From NCBI RefSeq assembly GCF_001902635.1, contig NZ_MJAO01000008.1:1-64000 (forward strand): a stretch of 64,000 bases of DNA, given 5' to 3'. The stretch is from Serratia marcescens. Lineage in GTDB: Bacteria > Pseudomonadota > Gammaproteobacteria > Enterobacterales > Enterobacteriaceae. Positions within the stretch are counted from its first letter, which is position 1, and each line of letters begins with the position of its first letter. This document shows, piece after piece, positions 1 to 7,658 of the stretch. The position numbers and the translations under genes were made by a program. The notes under the pieces are model-generated. The model saw nothing but the letters and a program-made list of their open reading frames with translations, was not told the origin of the DNA and made no database searches.

Positions 1-215
1 TCCGGGGCTGCCTGGTACTTTAGGTTGGCGTTTTTTCTCAGCCTTGCAACACGACCGTTTTCTCTGTTAAGCAACTCATCATCGGCCAGCAGGGTCAGCC
101 GTTCCTCGAACGACAGCTCTTCGTAGGTCTGGGGCGTTTCTCGCTGGCGTATCAGGCTACCGGTCATCGCCGGAAGCTTCAGTTTGGTCAGTTTATTCAA
201 CAGGTTATCGCTCAT
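1..215 (-). CDS. istB: IS21-family helper ATPase IstB (partial, 3' end outside window)
   Basis: The minus strand from the ATG at 215 reads MSDNLLNKLTKLKLPAMTG and then LADDELLNRENGRVARLRKN, the usual N-terminus of IstB, the AAA+ ATP-dependent helper of IS21-family transposition. Only 71 residues are visible; the Walker motifs lie beyond the left edge. It sits 23 bases downstream of istA on the same strand, the standard istAB order. Whether the full gene is intact cannot be judged here. Confidence 0.85.
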   Translation of the reverse strand, partial: MSDNLLNKLTKLKLPAMTGSLIRQRETPQTYEELSFEERLTLLADDELLNRENGRVARLRKNANLKYQAAP

Positions 216-238
216 ACAGTCTGTTCCTTTTGTCTGTG

Positions 239-1804
239 TTAGTGGTAGTAGCCCGGGCCGCGCAGGTTTTCATGCTCGAGTGACGTTGCTGAGTGTTGCT
301 CGCTATGACGGGATAACGGCAGCTCCTGGTTCTCCCGGTGGTGACGCAGCAGGTTGTCGATGAACCGTCTGTCTGGCGCGTTATAGTGCCAGGCGACGCA
401 ACTGGCTTTTTCCAGCCGCTCTTTGCCATATTTTTTCTGCAGCGCGGTCAGGCCAAGGATTGCGCGGTAGGCCAGCTCCGGATGGGCCTTTGCCTTCAGC
501 ATTGCGTCAACCACCTTGCCGGTGAACGGGCCGATGCTGCACCCTATCTCGAGCAGACGTTCCGGTGTCCAGGTACCGTGCCCCCGGTGCTGAGCCGGCA
601 TGTGAAGCGGATTAGAGGTGTGCTTATACTCATGCGAGCTGCGCGGATGTTGCGCCACGCACTGCCCCTTGTGCCAGACCTGAACCACCGACTGACCTGC
701 CTTCAGCGACAGGCGCTGGCCAACCAATTCGTGTGGGACCGAGTACCAGTGACGGGCATATTCAACATGGTAGTCAGGACCGACCTTCACCGTTTTGTAT
801 TCGGTGTACTCATACGTTGCCAGAGGTAGCGGTGAGAGTGCCGGCGCATCGAGCATGCGGAAGCGCTCTGCGCGGGTCTGATTGCCGTACCCTTTCATTG
901 GCCGATTATTCATGTCCGTCAGTAGCTCCCGAAGTCGGGTATTCAGCGCCCTGAGCGTATAGAAGGTTTCATTGCGGATGCGGGCAAGCAACCATCTTTC
1001 AACGATGAGGACGCCGTTCTCCGCTTTCGGTTTATCTTTCGGCTTATAGGGGCGAGCAGGGATGATCACGGTGCCGTAGTGCTCTGCCAGCGCCTGATAG
1101 CTGTCGTTGATGACCGGCTCGTAGCGATCGGCCTTTTTCACCGCATTTTTGAGGTTATCGGGGATGAGCAGCTTCGGCACGCCGCCGAGGAAGGTCAGGC
1201 AGCGGCTGTTGGCGTTCAGCCAGGACATCATGTCCTGGCCTTCGCACGCCTCGACGTAGGTGTAGTTGGATGCCCCCATCACAGCCACGAAGATGGCTAC
1301 CCGGCGTATTTCTCCGGTATCCGGGTTGACGACGGGGATCGTCGGGCCACAGAAGTCGATAAAGAGCTTTTCGCCGGCGCGGTGCTCCTGGCGCATGGAG
1401 AGGCGGCGCGTTTTTTTCCACTCCCGGTAGCAGCGGCAGAAGTGGGAGTACCCCATCGCCAGTTCACCCGCCTGAGCCTTGTATTCCATCCACAGCAGTT
1501 GCCGTGTCACACCAGGCTTTCTCATCTCGGTGTCGAAGTGAAGCAGGTCAGGCATCACCAGTTCTGATGCGGATGTGCCTTTGGCCGGGAAGATGAGTTC
1601 TTCAAGGGCGTCGTGGGACATCCCTGCGGGGAGGGGCCATGACAGAGAGGTGGCTTTAAAGCGGGCGAGGACTTCAAAAACCGTCGAGGAGCTGATTTTC
1701 ATTGTCAGCCCGATACAGCGGTTAGTCAGCTTCTGGTCGAACTTGAGCTGAAGGATCTTAAAACAGGTTTCCATGGAACTCCTGGCTTTTCTCTTTTTGG
1801 ACAT
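239..1804 (-). CDS. istA: IS21-family transposase IstA
   Basis: A 521-residue protein with an N-terminal helix-turn-helix (about residues 8-50) and an integrase-type DDE core. The catalytic residues read as D150 (in FIDFCG), D216 (in IPDNLK) and E262 (in KAENGV), followed by the basic C-terminal domain of IS21 transposases. It catalyses cut/copy transposition with IstB, which follows on the same strand. The ATG at 1804 is preferred because TGGAGA lies six bases upstream; the frame stays open to a TTG at 1834. No stop or frameshift is seen, so the transposase may be functional. Confidence 0.9.
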   Translation of the reverse strand: MSKKRKARSSMETCFKILQLKFDQKLTNRCIGLTMKISSSTVFEVLARFKATSLSWPLPAGMSHDALEELIFPAKGTSASELVMPDLLHFDTEMRKPGVTRQLLWMEYKAQAGELAMGYSHFCRCYREWKKTRRLSMRQEHRAGEKLFIDFCGPTIPVVNPDTGEIRRVAIFVAVMGASNYTYVEACEGQDMMSWLNANSRCLTFLGGVPKLLIPDNLKNAVKKADRYEPVINDSYQALAEHYGTVIIPARPYKPKDKPKAENGVLIVERWLLARIRNETFYTLRALNTRLRELLTDMNNRPMKGYGNQTRAERFRMLDAPALSPLPLATYEYTEYKTVKVGPDYHVEYARHWYSVPHELVGQRLSLKAGQSVVQVWHKGQCVAQHPRSSHEYKHTSNPLHMPAQHRGHGTWTPERLLEIGCSIGPFTGKVVDAMLKAKAHPELAYRAILGLTALQKKYGKERLEKASCVAWHYNAPDRRFIDNLLRHHRENQELPLSRHSEQHSATSLEHENLRGPGYYH

Positions 1805-1879
1805 CGATGTCTCCATTGGCTTAAAAATCAGCAATGAAGACTGTGATGGAAAGAGTTAATTCCCGGAGTGAGCGACAGG

Positions 1880-2000
1880 ATGCCAATCAGTGATCGGATG
1901 CGTGCCAAATCGTGATCGATTGTGATGCCAAACCGCGATCGGAGATGCATACCAAATCATGATCGATTCGAATGCCAAACCGTGATCGATTCAGATGCCA
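1880..2000. repeat. IS21-type terminal repeat array (transposase-binding sites)
   Basis: Five imperfect direct copies of a roughly 18-base unit, consensus TGCCAAAYCGTGATCGATT, begin near 1880, 1902, 1925, 1949 and 1973, with a sixth partial TGCCAT at 1996. Arrays of multiple terminal repeats just upstream of istA are a hallmark of IS21-family ends and are bound by IstA. This marks the istA-side end of the element, with the outer tip near 2000-2015. The exact tip and target duplication cannot be fixed because the other end lies outside the window. Confidence 0.75.
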
Positions 2001-2015
2001 TTTTGCATTATGAGC

Positions 2016-2050
2016 GGTTCGTGTACTTTTCCTCGAAAAGTACACGAACC
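2016..2050. promoter_or_regulatory. 15-bp perfect inverted repeat, probable operator of the downstream gene
   Basis: The arms GGTTCGTGTACTTTT and AAAAGTACACGAACC are perfect reverse complements around a CCTCG centre. A good -10 box TATAAT follows at 2054-2059, so the palindrome would overlap the -35 region. A related half-site, CTCGAAAAGTGCACGAA, recurs at about 2120-2136, just before the ribosome-binding site. The arrangement suggests a repressor operator for the gene starting at 2158. No regulator can be named. Confidence 0.45.
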
Positions 2051-2157
2051 CCGTATAATAGCTTAAATTTATAGCATAACGGACTGATAATATATACCCC
2101 TATAAAATATCACTTTTTTCTCGAAAAGTGCACGAAAACTAAAATGAGGACAGTATT

Positions 2158-3063
2158 ATGAAAAATAATGAGTTAATAGAAATTGCTCAGAATTTTATTC
2201 TGAAGGAGCATATGGCTGCGATCTCGGCTGCAGCCAAAAAAGGAAAATTCTGCATCAGCTTTCGTGAAGCTGGCTCTTTCACCATCAATGCTCTCCGTCA
2301 AGGGGCTAAAGCAAAAGGGCACGACATACTTGAAAAAACTATTAAACCCAGCTCGCTGGCATCGAAATATAAAACCCAAGAAGAGTATGACGAAAAGCTA
2401 AAATGGGCTAAGGAGCTTAATCTTATTGGTTATGTCGGTAACTGGGATAGTACTGGTTTGAGGGGTATCTATGTAGGTGATGTCAGAAAAACAGCCATTG
2501 CTCATGTCGTATCGAATGGTATTCTTGATATCACAAACCCAGAAAATATAAATCTACTACAGTCTCAGAATGGATGGAGATCAATACCTTATACCGGTGA
2601 TTACGATGCGCATGACATGATCACTTTCCGGGGGGCAGGACGTCCGAGAACCGTCATGGTTAACTCAAAAGAAGAAAAAGAAATCATTGATTGCATCAAT
2701 CTCCAGGTCGCAAAAGTTGACCCTGCACGTCCTTTTAATGATATTGAGCACAATGTGGTTCGCCACGGAGCCCAAGTTAACTTCTCCTCTTATATGCTTT
2801 CACATGAAAAAAGTGTCGTTGACCGAGAAGGAGGATTTATTGGTACGGTGGCCAGGCCAGGTGAATTTCCACTTGCGGTTTGCGACCGTGGCAACTGGTT
2901 TATTATCAGAAATATTCACCAGCTGGAAGCCTTTTATGGCTCAATTGGAGCTAAAATAAAAGAGATGTGGTCGACGGAAGGGGTCCGAAATTACCACGAT
3001 ACAGAGAATGGACGGGTGCGCTATGCCAGAACTGTGCCGCGACCTACTTACATGACTCGATAA
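2158..3063 (+). CDS. Putative edema factor/ExoY/CyaA-like nucleotidyl cyclase toxin
   Basis: A 301-residue protein without signal peptide or membrane segment. Residues 35-65 align with the catalytic core A1 segment of anthrax edema factor, Bordetella CyaA and Pseudomonas ExoY (pattern FR.....T..L..G...KG......K). K53 and K60 have the same seven-residue spacing as EF K346 and K353. TGDYD at 146-150 matches the Mg-binding DxD (EF D491/D493, in TADYD), and VVRHGAQVN at 200-208 matches EF VVNHGTEQDN (H577, N583). The stretch near 233-254 also fits. Position 58, equivalent to EF H351, is Leu. The gaps between motifs are shorter than in EF or ExoY, so the EF switch B region is probably missing. GAGGA precedes the ATG. 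The gene is AT-rich, sits beside IS21 and has no visible secretion or chaperone gene. Assigned from motifs only; an inactive or divergent member is possible. Confidence 0.6.
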   Translation: MKNNELIEIAQNFILKEHMAAISAAAKKGKFCISFREAGSFTINALRQGAKAKGHDILEKTIKPSSLASKYKTQEEYDEKLKWAKELNLIGYVGNWDSTGLRGIYVGDVRKTAIAHVVSNGILDITNPENINLLQSQNGWRSIPYTGDYDAHDMITFRGAGRPRTVMVNSKEEKEIIDCINLQVAKVDPARPFNDIEHNVVRHGAQVNFSSYMLSHEKSVVDREGGFIGTVARPGEFPLAVCDRGNWFIIRNIHQLEAFYGSIGAKIKEMWSTEGVRNYHDTENGRVRYARTVPRPTYMTR

Positions 3064-3182
3064 GGATTGTTGGGAAAATATTCTGCTCGGCGACTGAAGC
3101 ATTTACTGGGATAGTCACAATTTTTGTGTTTCTCCAGTAATATACAATCAAAAAGGAATAATATATATCCCAGCCCTTTTAT

Positions 3183-3360
3183 TTTGACAAAGTGCTTAAG
3201 GCACTCCAGTCCGGTCAGACATTAACGGGAAAGATGGGATCTTAACGTCGTTAATTTAATTAAAAAGCGAGTCAAAGCTTCCCTGTCTACGGAGCTTGAC
3301 TCTCATCTGGCTCAGGATCTCGAAGCCAACCATCAAAGGCTCCCAGCAGGCTCCTTTAGC
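3183..3360 (+). pseudogene. IS256-family transposase N-terminal remnant
   Basis: Read with small shifts, the strand gives FDKVLKALQSGQTLTGK, then DGILTSLI, then KASLSTELDSHLAQDLEAN. This is the characteristic N-terminus of IS256-family transposases (compare LKALQ.G..LTGKDGILT.LIK and ELDSHLAQD). There is a one-base loss near 3233 and an in-frame stop near 3255. The rest of the element is absent; homology fades at about 3360, where a ColE1-type sequence begins. It is a dead scar. Confidence 0.65.
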
Positions 3361-3369
3361 TTTTCTCAG

Positions 3370-3416
3370 CCAAAATCGCTTAACGTGAGTTTTAGTTCCA
3401 CTGAGCGTCAGACCCC
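3370..3416. other. ColE1/pMB1-type replication-origin fragment
   Basis: 47 bases match, with two differences (3378 and 3394) by my recall, the segment flanking the pMB1/ColE1 origin that runs from CCAAAATCCCTTAACGTGAG through TGAGCGTCAGACCCC. No RNA I/RNA II promoter region is present, so this is not a working origin. It lies directly between the IS256 remnant and the start of the next gene (ATG at 3443). That suggests this stretch came from, or passed through, a small ColE1-family plasmid. Confidence 0.6.
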
Positions 3417-3442
3417 TTATATAGCTTTATCTGAGGTGAATT

Positions 3443-4930
3443 ATGCGTGCTGTAGATATGTATGAAAAAAATAAAAGGAATCGCGATGAAAAGCGTACTA
3501 GTGATGGTGAGTTGAATGCTGAGCAGGATTTAACTGTGCATGTTATTGGTTCGATATTAGAACGCATTACAAATCAAAATGGGGAGGCAGTGAGCAGTCC
3601 GGCTGGTGTTTTATTTAGTCAAAAAACAAAAGACTTTATGTTCCACAATAAAATATTAGAGGCATATCTATCGATTAGTATTTTGAATGAACCGGGTGAA
3701 ATTGGCTCTTATTTAGACCAGTTTTCGAATAAATTAGATCTTGTTTTTCAAACTCTTAATCAAGAGAGTATCGCGAGTCTACCGGTCTTCTTCAATGGAG
3801 TAGAAAGAACACTAAAAGACGTTTTTATCACTACAACGTTTAACCCGCTTTCTGCCAGTTCAGATTGGTCGGATGCCCTTGGATAGTCAAGACAATGTAG
3901 AGCGCTGGCTGAGCGGTGAGTTGAAAGCGTTTACAGGTTCGAATAATTTTAAACGTGTACTGACAAAAATTAAAGCTATCAGTTCATTTGGTACCACAAT
4001 GTGGCAACTTCTTTCCAGTGGTAATCCGATGAATATTAGTGCTATACAGTGCTTACTTGAAGCATCAGGATTAAGTGAGTCTGTTAACTCGCGTGGTTGG
4101 TTTGAGGCGTTTCGCAAAAAACACGGTCGTCTCTGTTTGATGATCCGGTCACGCGCGCCCGAAGTGAAAGAATGCCACTGCTCAACGGTATTCCCGTGAA
4201 AGGAATCTATTCTGATGCAGCGTCTCATGGTCTGGGATTTGGCCAAGTGGTTCAGGAATCGGAGGATCTGGCTGAAACCGAACAGCTACGCAAATTGCTG
4301 GCCGGAAGCGGTGCTAAAAACAGCCAGATTAACGCCATACTTCGGCAGAATGCTCCTATTGGCGACCTTGACCGGCCATATATGCTGAGTGAGGACGAAT
4401 ACGAAAATATTCCAAAGGCATATAGCCAATTTAATATTAAAGATAAAATTATCGAACATAGATTTAACCATGGAGTTGGCATTAACCGTTGGCAACCTTA
4501 CGGGAGTTATGGCACTCAGGCAAATCTGTCTGGCTTCCCATCTGCTGGAGCACAATCAGGAGGAACCACAGATGTTATGTTGGCTTTACAGATGCTATGT
4601 GGCGGAAAAGCATATGATATGGAGAACCGTGAGGCGATAGAAGCAATAACCTTAGCTGTAGGGGCATTTATGAACTTTGGTGGCTATCATACCTTCTCTG
4701 AAGTTTATCCGGTGGGTATGTCAGTAGCCAGCAATAAAATTATGGAACCGGCTACCACGGCAGCGGGTTTCAAACATTCCCCGCTATACCTGGAGATGCT
4801 AGCAAGTTATACCAAATTCAGTAATGGAATGGCTCATCGTGATACTTGGAAGTTTTTCAATAAATATAGAGAGCAGACTATATCTCACCGTAATTCGACT
4901 ATTGCAGAGGAAGCAGAGGAAAAAGAATAA
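3443..4930 (+). pseudogene. Unrecognised ~495-residue protein gene broken by two compensating frameshifts
   Basis: Three pieces, 3443-3886, 3873-4199 and 4172-4930, lie in frames 2, 0 and 2 and read as one protein. Removing one C from CCC at 3875-3877 gives a smooth SDALDSQDNVERW join. Adding one A to the A6 run at 4116-4121 gives FRKKTRSSLFDDPVTRARSERM. The restored product has a charged N-terminus (residues 5-25), no signal peptide or membrane segment, and a conserved-looking C-terminal half with IGDLDRPYMLSEDEYENIP, IEHRFNHGVGINRW, and a Gly/Ser-rich SGFPSAGAQSGGTTD. TGAGGTG lies upstream of the ATG. It is AT-rich like its neighbour at 2158. I do not recognise the family; a secreted effector or toxin is a guess from context. 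The indels may be real decay or homopolymer sequencing errors. Confidence 0.6.
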
Positions 4931-5320
4931 ATGACATAATCAGAATTGAAACAGTGATGGTGGTTCAGTCTAGACTGGAGGCGTGGTGAGGTGAGGTGAG
5001 GTGAGGTGTGGGCTGGATGGCTCTTCTTAAATAGTGAAAATTTCCACACTGGAAAACTGTTGAATAATAAATGTCATTGCAAGAGATTATTTTACCTACA
5101 ACACTGAGAGTGAGAATTTGGTCTTTATGTTTTGGTTAAGAGGTCAACGCATAGATTTACCGTGCATATCATGCTTTGTAGACGCTAATGATAAATTCCG
5201 TGCTTCTTTTATTCGGGGCATACTCTAATGACTTGATCTATTTTCATGAAAATTGACATGCTGTTTTTTTGAATTTAATTGACTTTACATTTTTACTTTC
5301 GATATAAATGAGGGCAGGCA
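4931..5320. other. Gene-free AT-rich interval
   Basis: Apart from the GGTGA repeat I see no credible gene, RNA or inverted repeat here. The sequence stays AT-rich and has many stops in all frames. It separates the broken gene ending at 4930 from the coiled-coil gene at 5321 and presumably contains the latter's promoter. Confidence 0.5.
4985..5008. repeat. Pentanucleotide tandem repeat (GGTGA)n
   Basis: Four perfect GGTGA units plus a partial GGTG run from 4985 to 5008. It lies 55 bases after the stop of the broken gene ending at 4930, in AT-rich non-coding DNA. Such short repeats can vary in length by slippage; no promoter or coding frame depends visibly on it. Confidence 0.7.
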
Positions 5321-5569
5321 ATGCCAAAAGAACCACAGCTATTACAACAAGCAATCGACGAATTTAATAAAGCCATTGCCCGCGCGGCACAGTATGAAGG
5401 GAATATTGAAAATATCATTCGGGATAAGGTTGACAGACTTTTTTCCAACGCAGAGAAGTCTCTGAAAGAGAGCATAGTTGCCCAAGCGGTAGAAAAAATA
5501 GCTGAGGCAAACCAGGTATTTGAGTTTAATCATCTTATCGAACAGTTAAAACGCCTTCTTGCTGAGTAA
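5321..5569 (+). CDS. Small coiled-coil protein, possibly truncated by an in-frame stop
   Basis: An 82-residue protein, almost entirely predicted helix with heptad-like Leu/Ile/Ala spacing, no Cys and no signal peptide. A GAGGG motif precedes the ATG. The reading frame does not end naturally at the TAA (5567-5569). The same frame continues open to 5794 and its first part, DALNRNLQAKLEEREREIDR, continues the coiled-coil pattern. The gene therefore looks like a longer coiled-coil protein cut by a nonsense mutation, or two fused fragments. I cannot assign a family; an autotransporter-free structural or plasmid mobilisation-type protein are guesses I do not favour. Confidence 0.45.
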   Translation: MPKEPQLLQQAIDEFNKAIARAAQYEGNIENIIRDKVDRLFSNAEKSLKESIVAQAVEKIAEANQVFEFNHLIEQLKRLLAE

Positions 5570-6310
5570 GATGCGTTAAACCGTAACCTGCAGGCAAAAC
5601 TTGAAGAGCGCGAGCGGGAAATCGACAGGCTGCTGGTACAACTGGCTAATCACTCTTTCCAGTCTCATGGACCTAGCTGCTCACTTCTTGGTTATATTCA
5701 GACGTCTTATGGCCCGCGCAAATTGCTCAGCGGGAAAATCCATTTTGAAATACCACTTCACCAGTTCGGACGGTTTAGATCAAACCTACACTGACTTGCT
5801 CCATAAAAGGAGGCCATTCGCCCATTCAAGGTGAGGGTTTCCGCGTCAACGGTCAGGAGGAATGCAGATAATTTTTGAAGGTTTGCTCGGCATAGTCGAT
5901 TTGCATGCAATATCTACAATGCAAGTACTTCGGAGGTGTATGCAGAGGAGGGAAATGCCAGCGTTAGAGCGGCATTCTTGAGGTTCAGTCTGTGTATGAG
6001 TAGGCATATGGATAAGTGTGCATCATGCTGCTGTTTTCACCGTGGTAGCGAACAAAGATTGCGCATCTGGAGGTAAGGATGCGACAAAATAATCGGCAAT
6101 TCCGATCAAATCCCCCTTGTTAAGTAGTTATTAACTATCAATTGGTTGTAATTAATCGTTTTTGCTGATCGTTTCAAGCGAATACAGTACAGTGGGAACG
6201 GTGACAACTGCCTATAAGATCGAAGTGGCAGTACGGGCGAACTTGCCCCCGTTGACTGCCGTGATGATGCTGAGTACGTTTTGCCACTGACCCGATGGCG
6301 AACCCAAGGA
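5570..6310. other. Decayed interval without intact genes
   Basis: After the frame continuing from the coiled-coil gene ends at 5794, no credible gene is seen up to 6315. Short open frames are present, for example one starting near 5862 of about 40 codons, but they have no recognisable content. The composition moves from AT-rich towards the host GC level after about 6200, which suggests a boundary between the toxin islet and the Tc-type region. Confidence 0.4.
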
Positions 6311-6320
6311 GCCTGTGACG

Positions 6321-6572
6321 ATGCCGATGAGCTGGCTGATTACCCCGGAGGCGCAACTGTTCGCCGCCATTGTGCGCGCCGGCAGCATTAGCGGTGTGGC
6401 GCAGCAATGGCGGCTGTGCACCGATGAAGTCAGCCGCCGCTTGCTGCACTGGCAGGCGGCGCTGCCCGCGCCACTGTTTTGCATCCAGCAGGACTGGCTG
6501 TTGTTGACGCTTGAAGGACAGCAGCTGTACCACTCGCTGTGCATGTTGCCCGACGAAACGCCCGGTAAATAA
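6321..6572 (+). CDS. LysR-like helix-turn-helix fragment or mini-regulator
   Basis: About 83 residues resembling only the N-terminal winged HTH of LysR regulators: MSWLITPEAQLFAAIVRAGS, then GVAQQWRLCTDEVSRRLLHWQ. The inducer-binding domain is missing and the frame closes at 6572 with no homology beyond. AAGGAG at 6306-6311 supports the ATG at 6321; a GTG at 6315 is the alternative. It faces the full-length LysR gene that ends at 6588. Yersinia tc islands carry paired regulators (tcaR1/tcaR2), so this may be one of such a pair or its relic. Confidence 0.5.
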   Translation: MPMSWLITPEAQLFAAIVRAGSISGVAQQWRLCTDEVSRRLLHWQAALPAPLFCIQQDWLLLTLEGQQLYHSLCMLPDETPGK

Positions 6573-6587
6573 CGCGGCCTGCCGCTC

Positions 6588-7493
6588 TCAGACAGGGACG
6601 TGCAGCGCCGGGTTCAGCCAGTGTTCTAGGCTGGCGTCCAACAACGACAGCGGGTCTTGTAGCTGTGAGTAATTGCTCTGCAGGCAATAAACATAGCGCC
6701 GCAGCGCCGGGCCGCCGTCCGGCAAATCCAGCAGCCGTATCTCGGTATCCTGCAAGATGCGGCTCACCGAGTGTGGTACCAGGCTGACAGCCAACCCCTG
6801 GCGCACCATGCGCAGGCGCTGGGCCATTTCCGGGAAACGCAACACCTTCGGCGTGATCCCCACCTTGTGCAACCAGTCCAGCACACGCCGGGCATGGCCG
6901 TTGTCCGGCACTACGTTGTACTGCGCCAGCGGCAGTTCTTGCATCAGCGTGACGGCGCAAGCGCTCGCCAGCTCCGCCGACACGGCGAGTTTGAGCGATT
7001 CCTGCGGCAACGGTCGTTTGTGCAGCCCGCGTTCCTCCAGCAGCGGATCGGAAACGAGGCAGCAGTCTATCTGGTGATTTCTCAACGCGGTCAGCATCGC
7101 TTCCACCGGCAGGATTTGCATCTGCAGGTATTGGGCGGGTATTAGGGCTGACAATTTATCGGCCAGGGTGGTGCAAAAGCCGCTGTACAAACCGTCCGTC
7201 GCCATTTTCAGCGTATGCAACGGCGCGGCGACTCCGGTGCGATGCTGCTGTTCCAGTTCCAGCAGCCGTTGATAGAACGGATAAACGTCCTGGTATAGCG
7301 CTTCGCCCTGGGGCGTCAGGCGCAGCCCCTCCGGCAAACGAACGAACAGCTTATACCCCAGGCGCTCTTCCAGCTGCATAATGCTCCGCCCCAGCGGGGA
7401 GGGCGTTATGCACAGCCGTTCGGCGGCTTTGGTCAGGCATAACATTTGTGTAGTAGTAATAAAGTAATGCAGTTGTTTCGATGCGAACAACAT
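6588..7493 (-). CDS. LysR-family transcriptional regulator beside the lysis cassette
   Basis: A 301-residue LysR-type regulator from the ATG at 7493 (MLFASKQLHYFITTT). The winged HTH at residues 3-62 carries LTKAAERLCITPSPLGRSIMQLEERLG, followed by a linker helix and a periplasmic-binding-type effector domain to the end. A longer frame from 7532 adds 13 poorly conserved residues. It follows the spanin genes on the same strand at a distance of about 165 bases. In Yersinia Tc islands LysR-type regulators control toxin and lysis genes, so a role in switching on the cassette at 7659-9265 is plausible but inferred. Confidence 0.85.
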   Translation of the reverse strand: MLFASKQLHYFITTTQMLCLTKAAERLCITPSPLGRSIMQLEERLGYKLFVRLPEGLRLTPQGEALYQDVYPFYQRLLELEQQHRTGVAAPLHTLKMATDGLYSGFCTTLADKLSALIPAQYLQMQILPVEAMLTALRNHQIDCCLVSDPLLEERGLHKRPLPQESLKLAVSAELASACAVTLMQELPLAQYNVVPDNGHARRVLDWLHKVGITPKVLRFPEMAQRLRMVRQGLAVSLVPHSVSRILQDTEIRLLDLPDGGPALRRYVYCLQSNYSQLQDPLSLLDASLEHWLNPALHVPV

Positions 7494-7658
7494 GGCGATA
7501 TCCTTCTCCGAACCCAACATGAAACAGAACAACTCTGTTTGTTACCCTGGAGAAAAAAGGCGGGCGGCCACTTCTGCCGGTGGCCTGCGTGCCTGAAAGT
7601 AATACCCCTTATCATAGCGGGGGATCGCGTTTTGTCATGCCCTGAATCTAGCGATTGC

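Noticed and set aside
1880..2000. CRISPR-like repeats
   Set aside because: Units are about 22 bases apart with almost no spacers and lie at the istA side of an IS21 element, so they are transposase-binding repeats.
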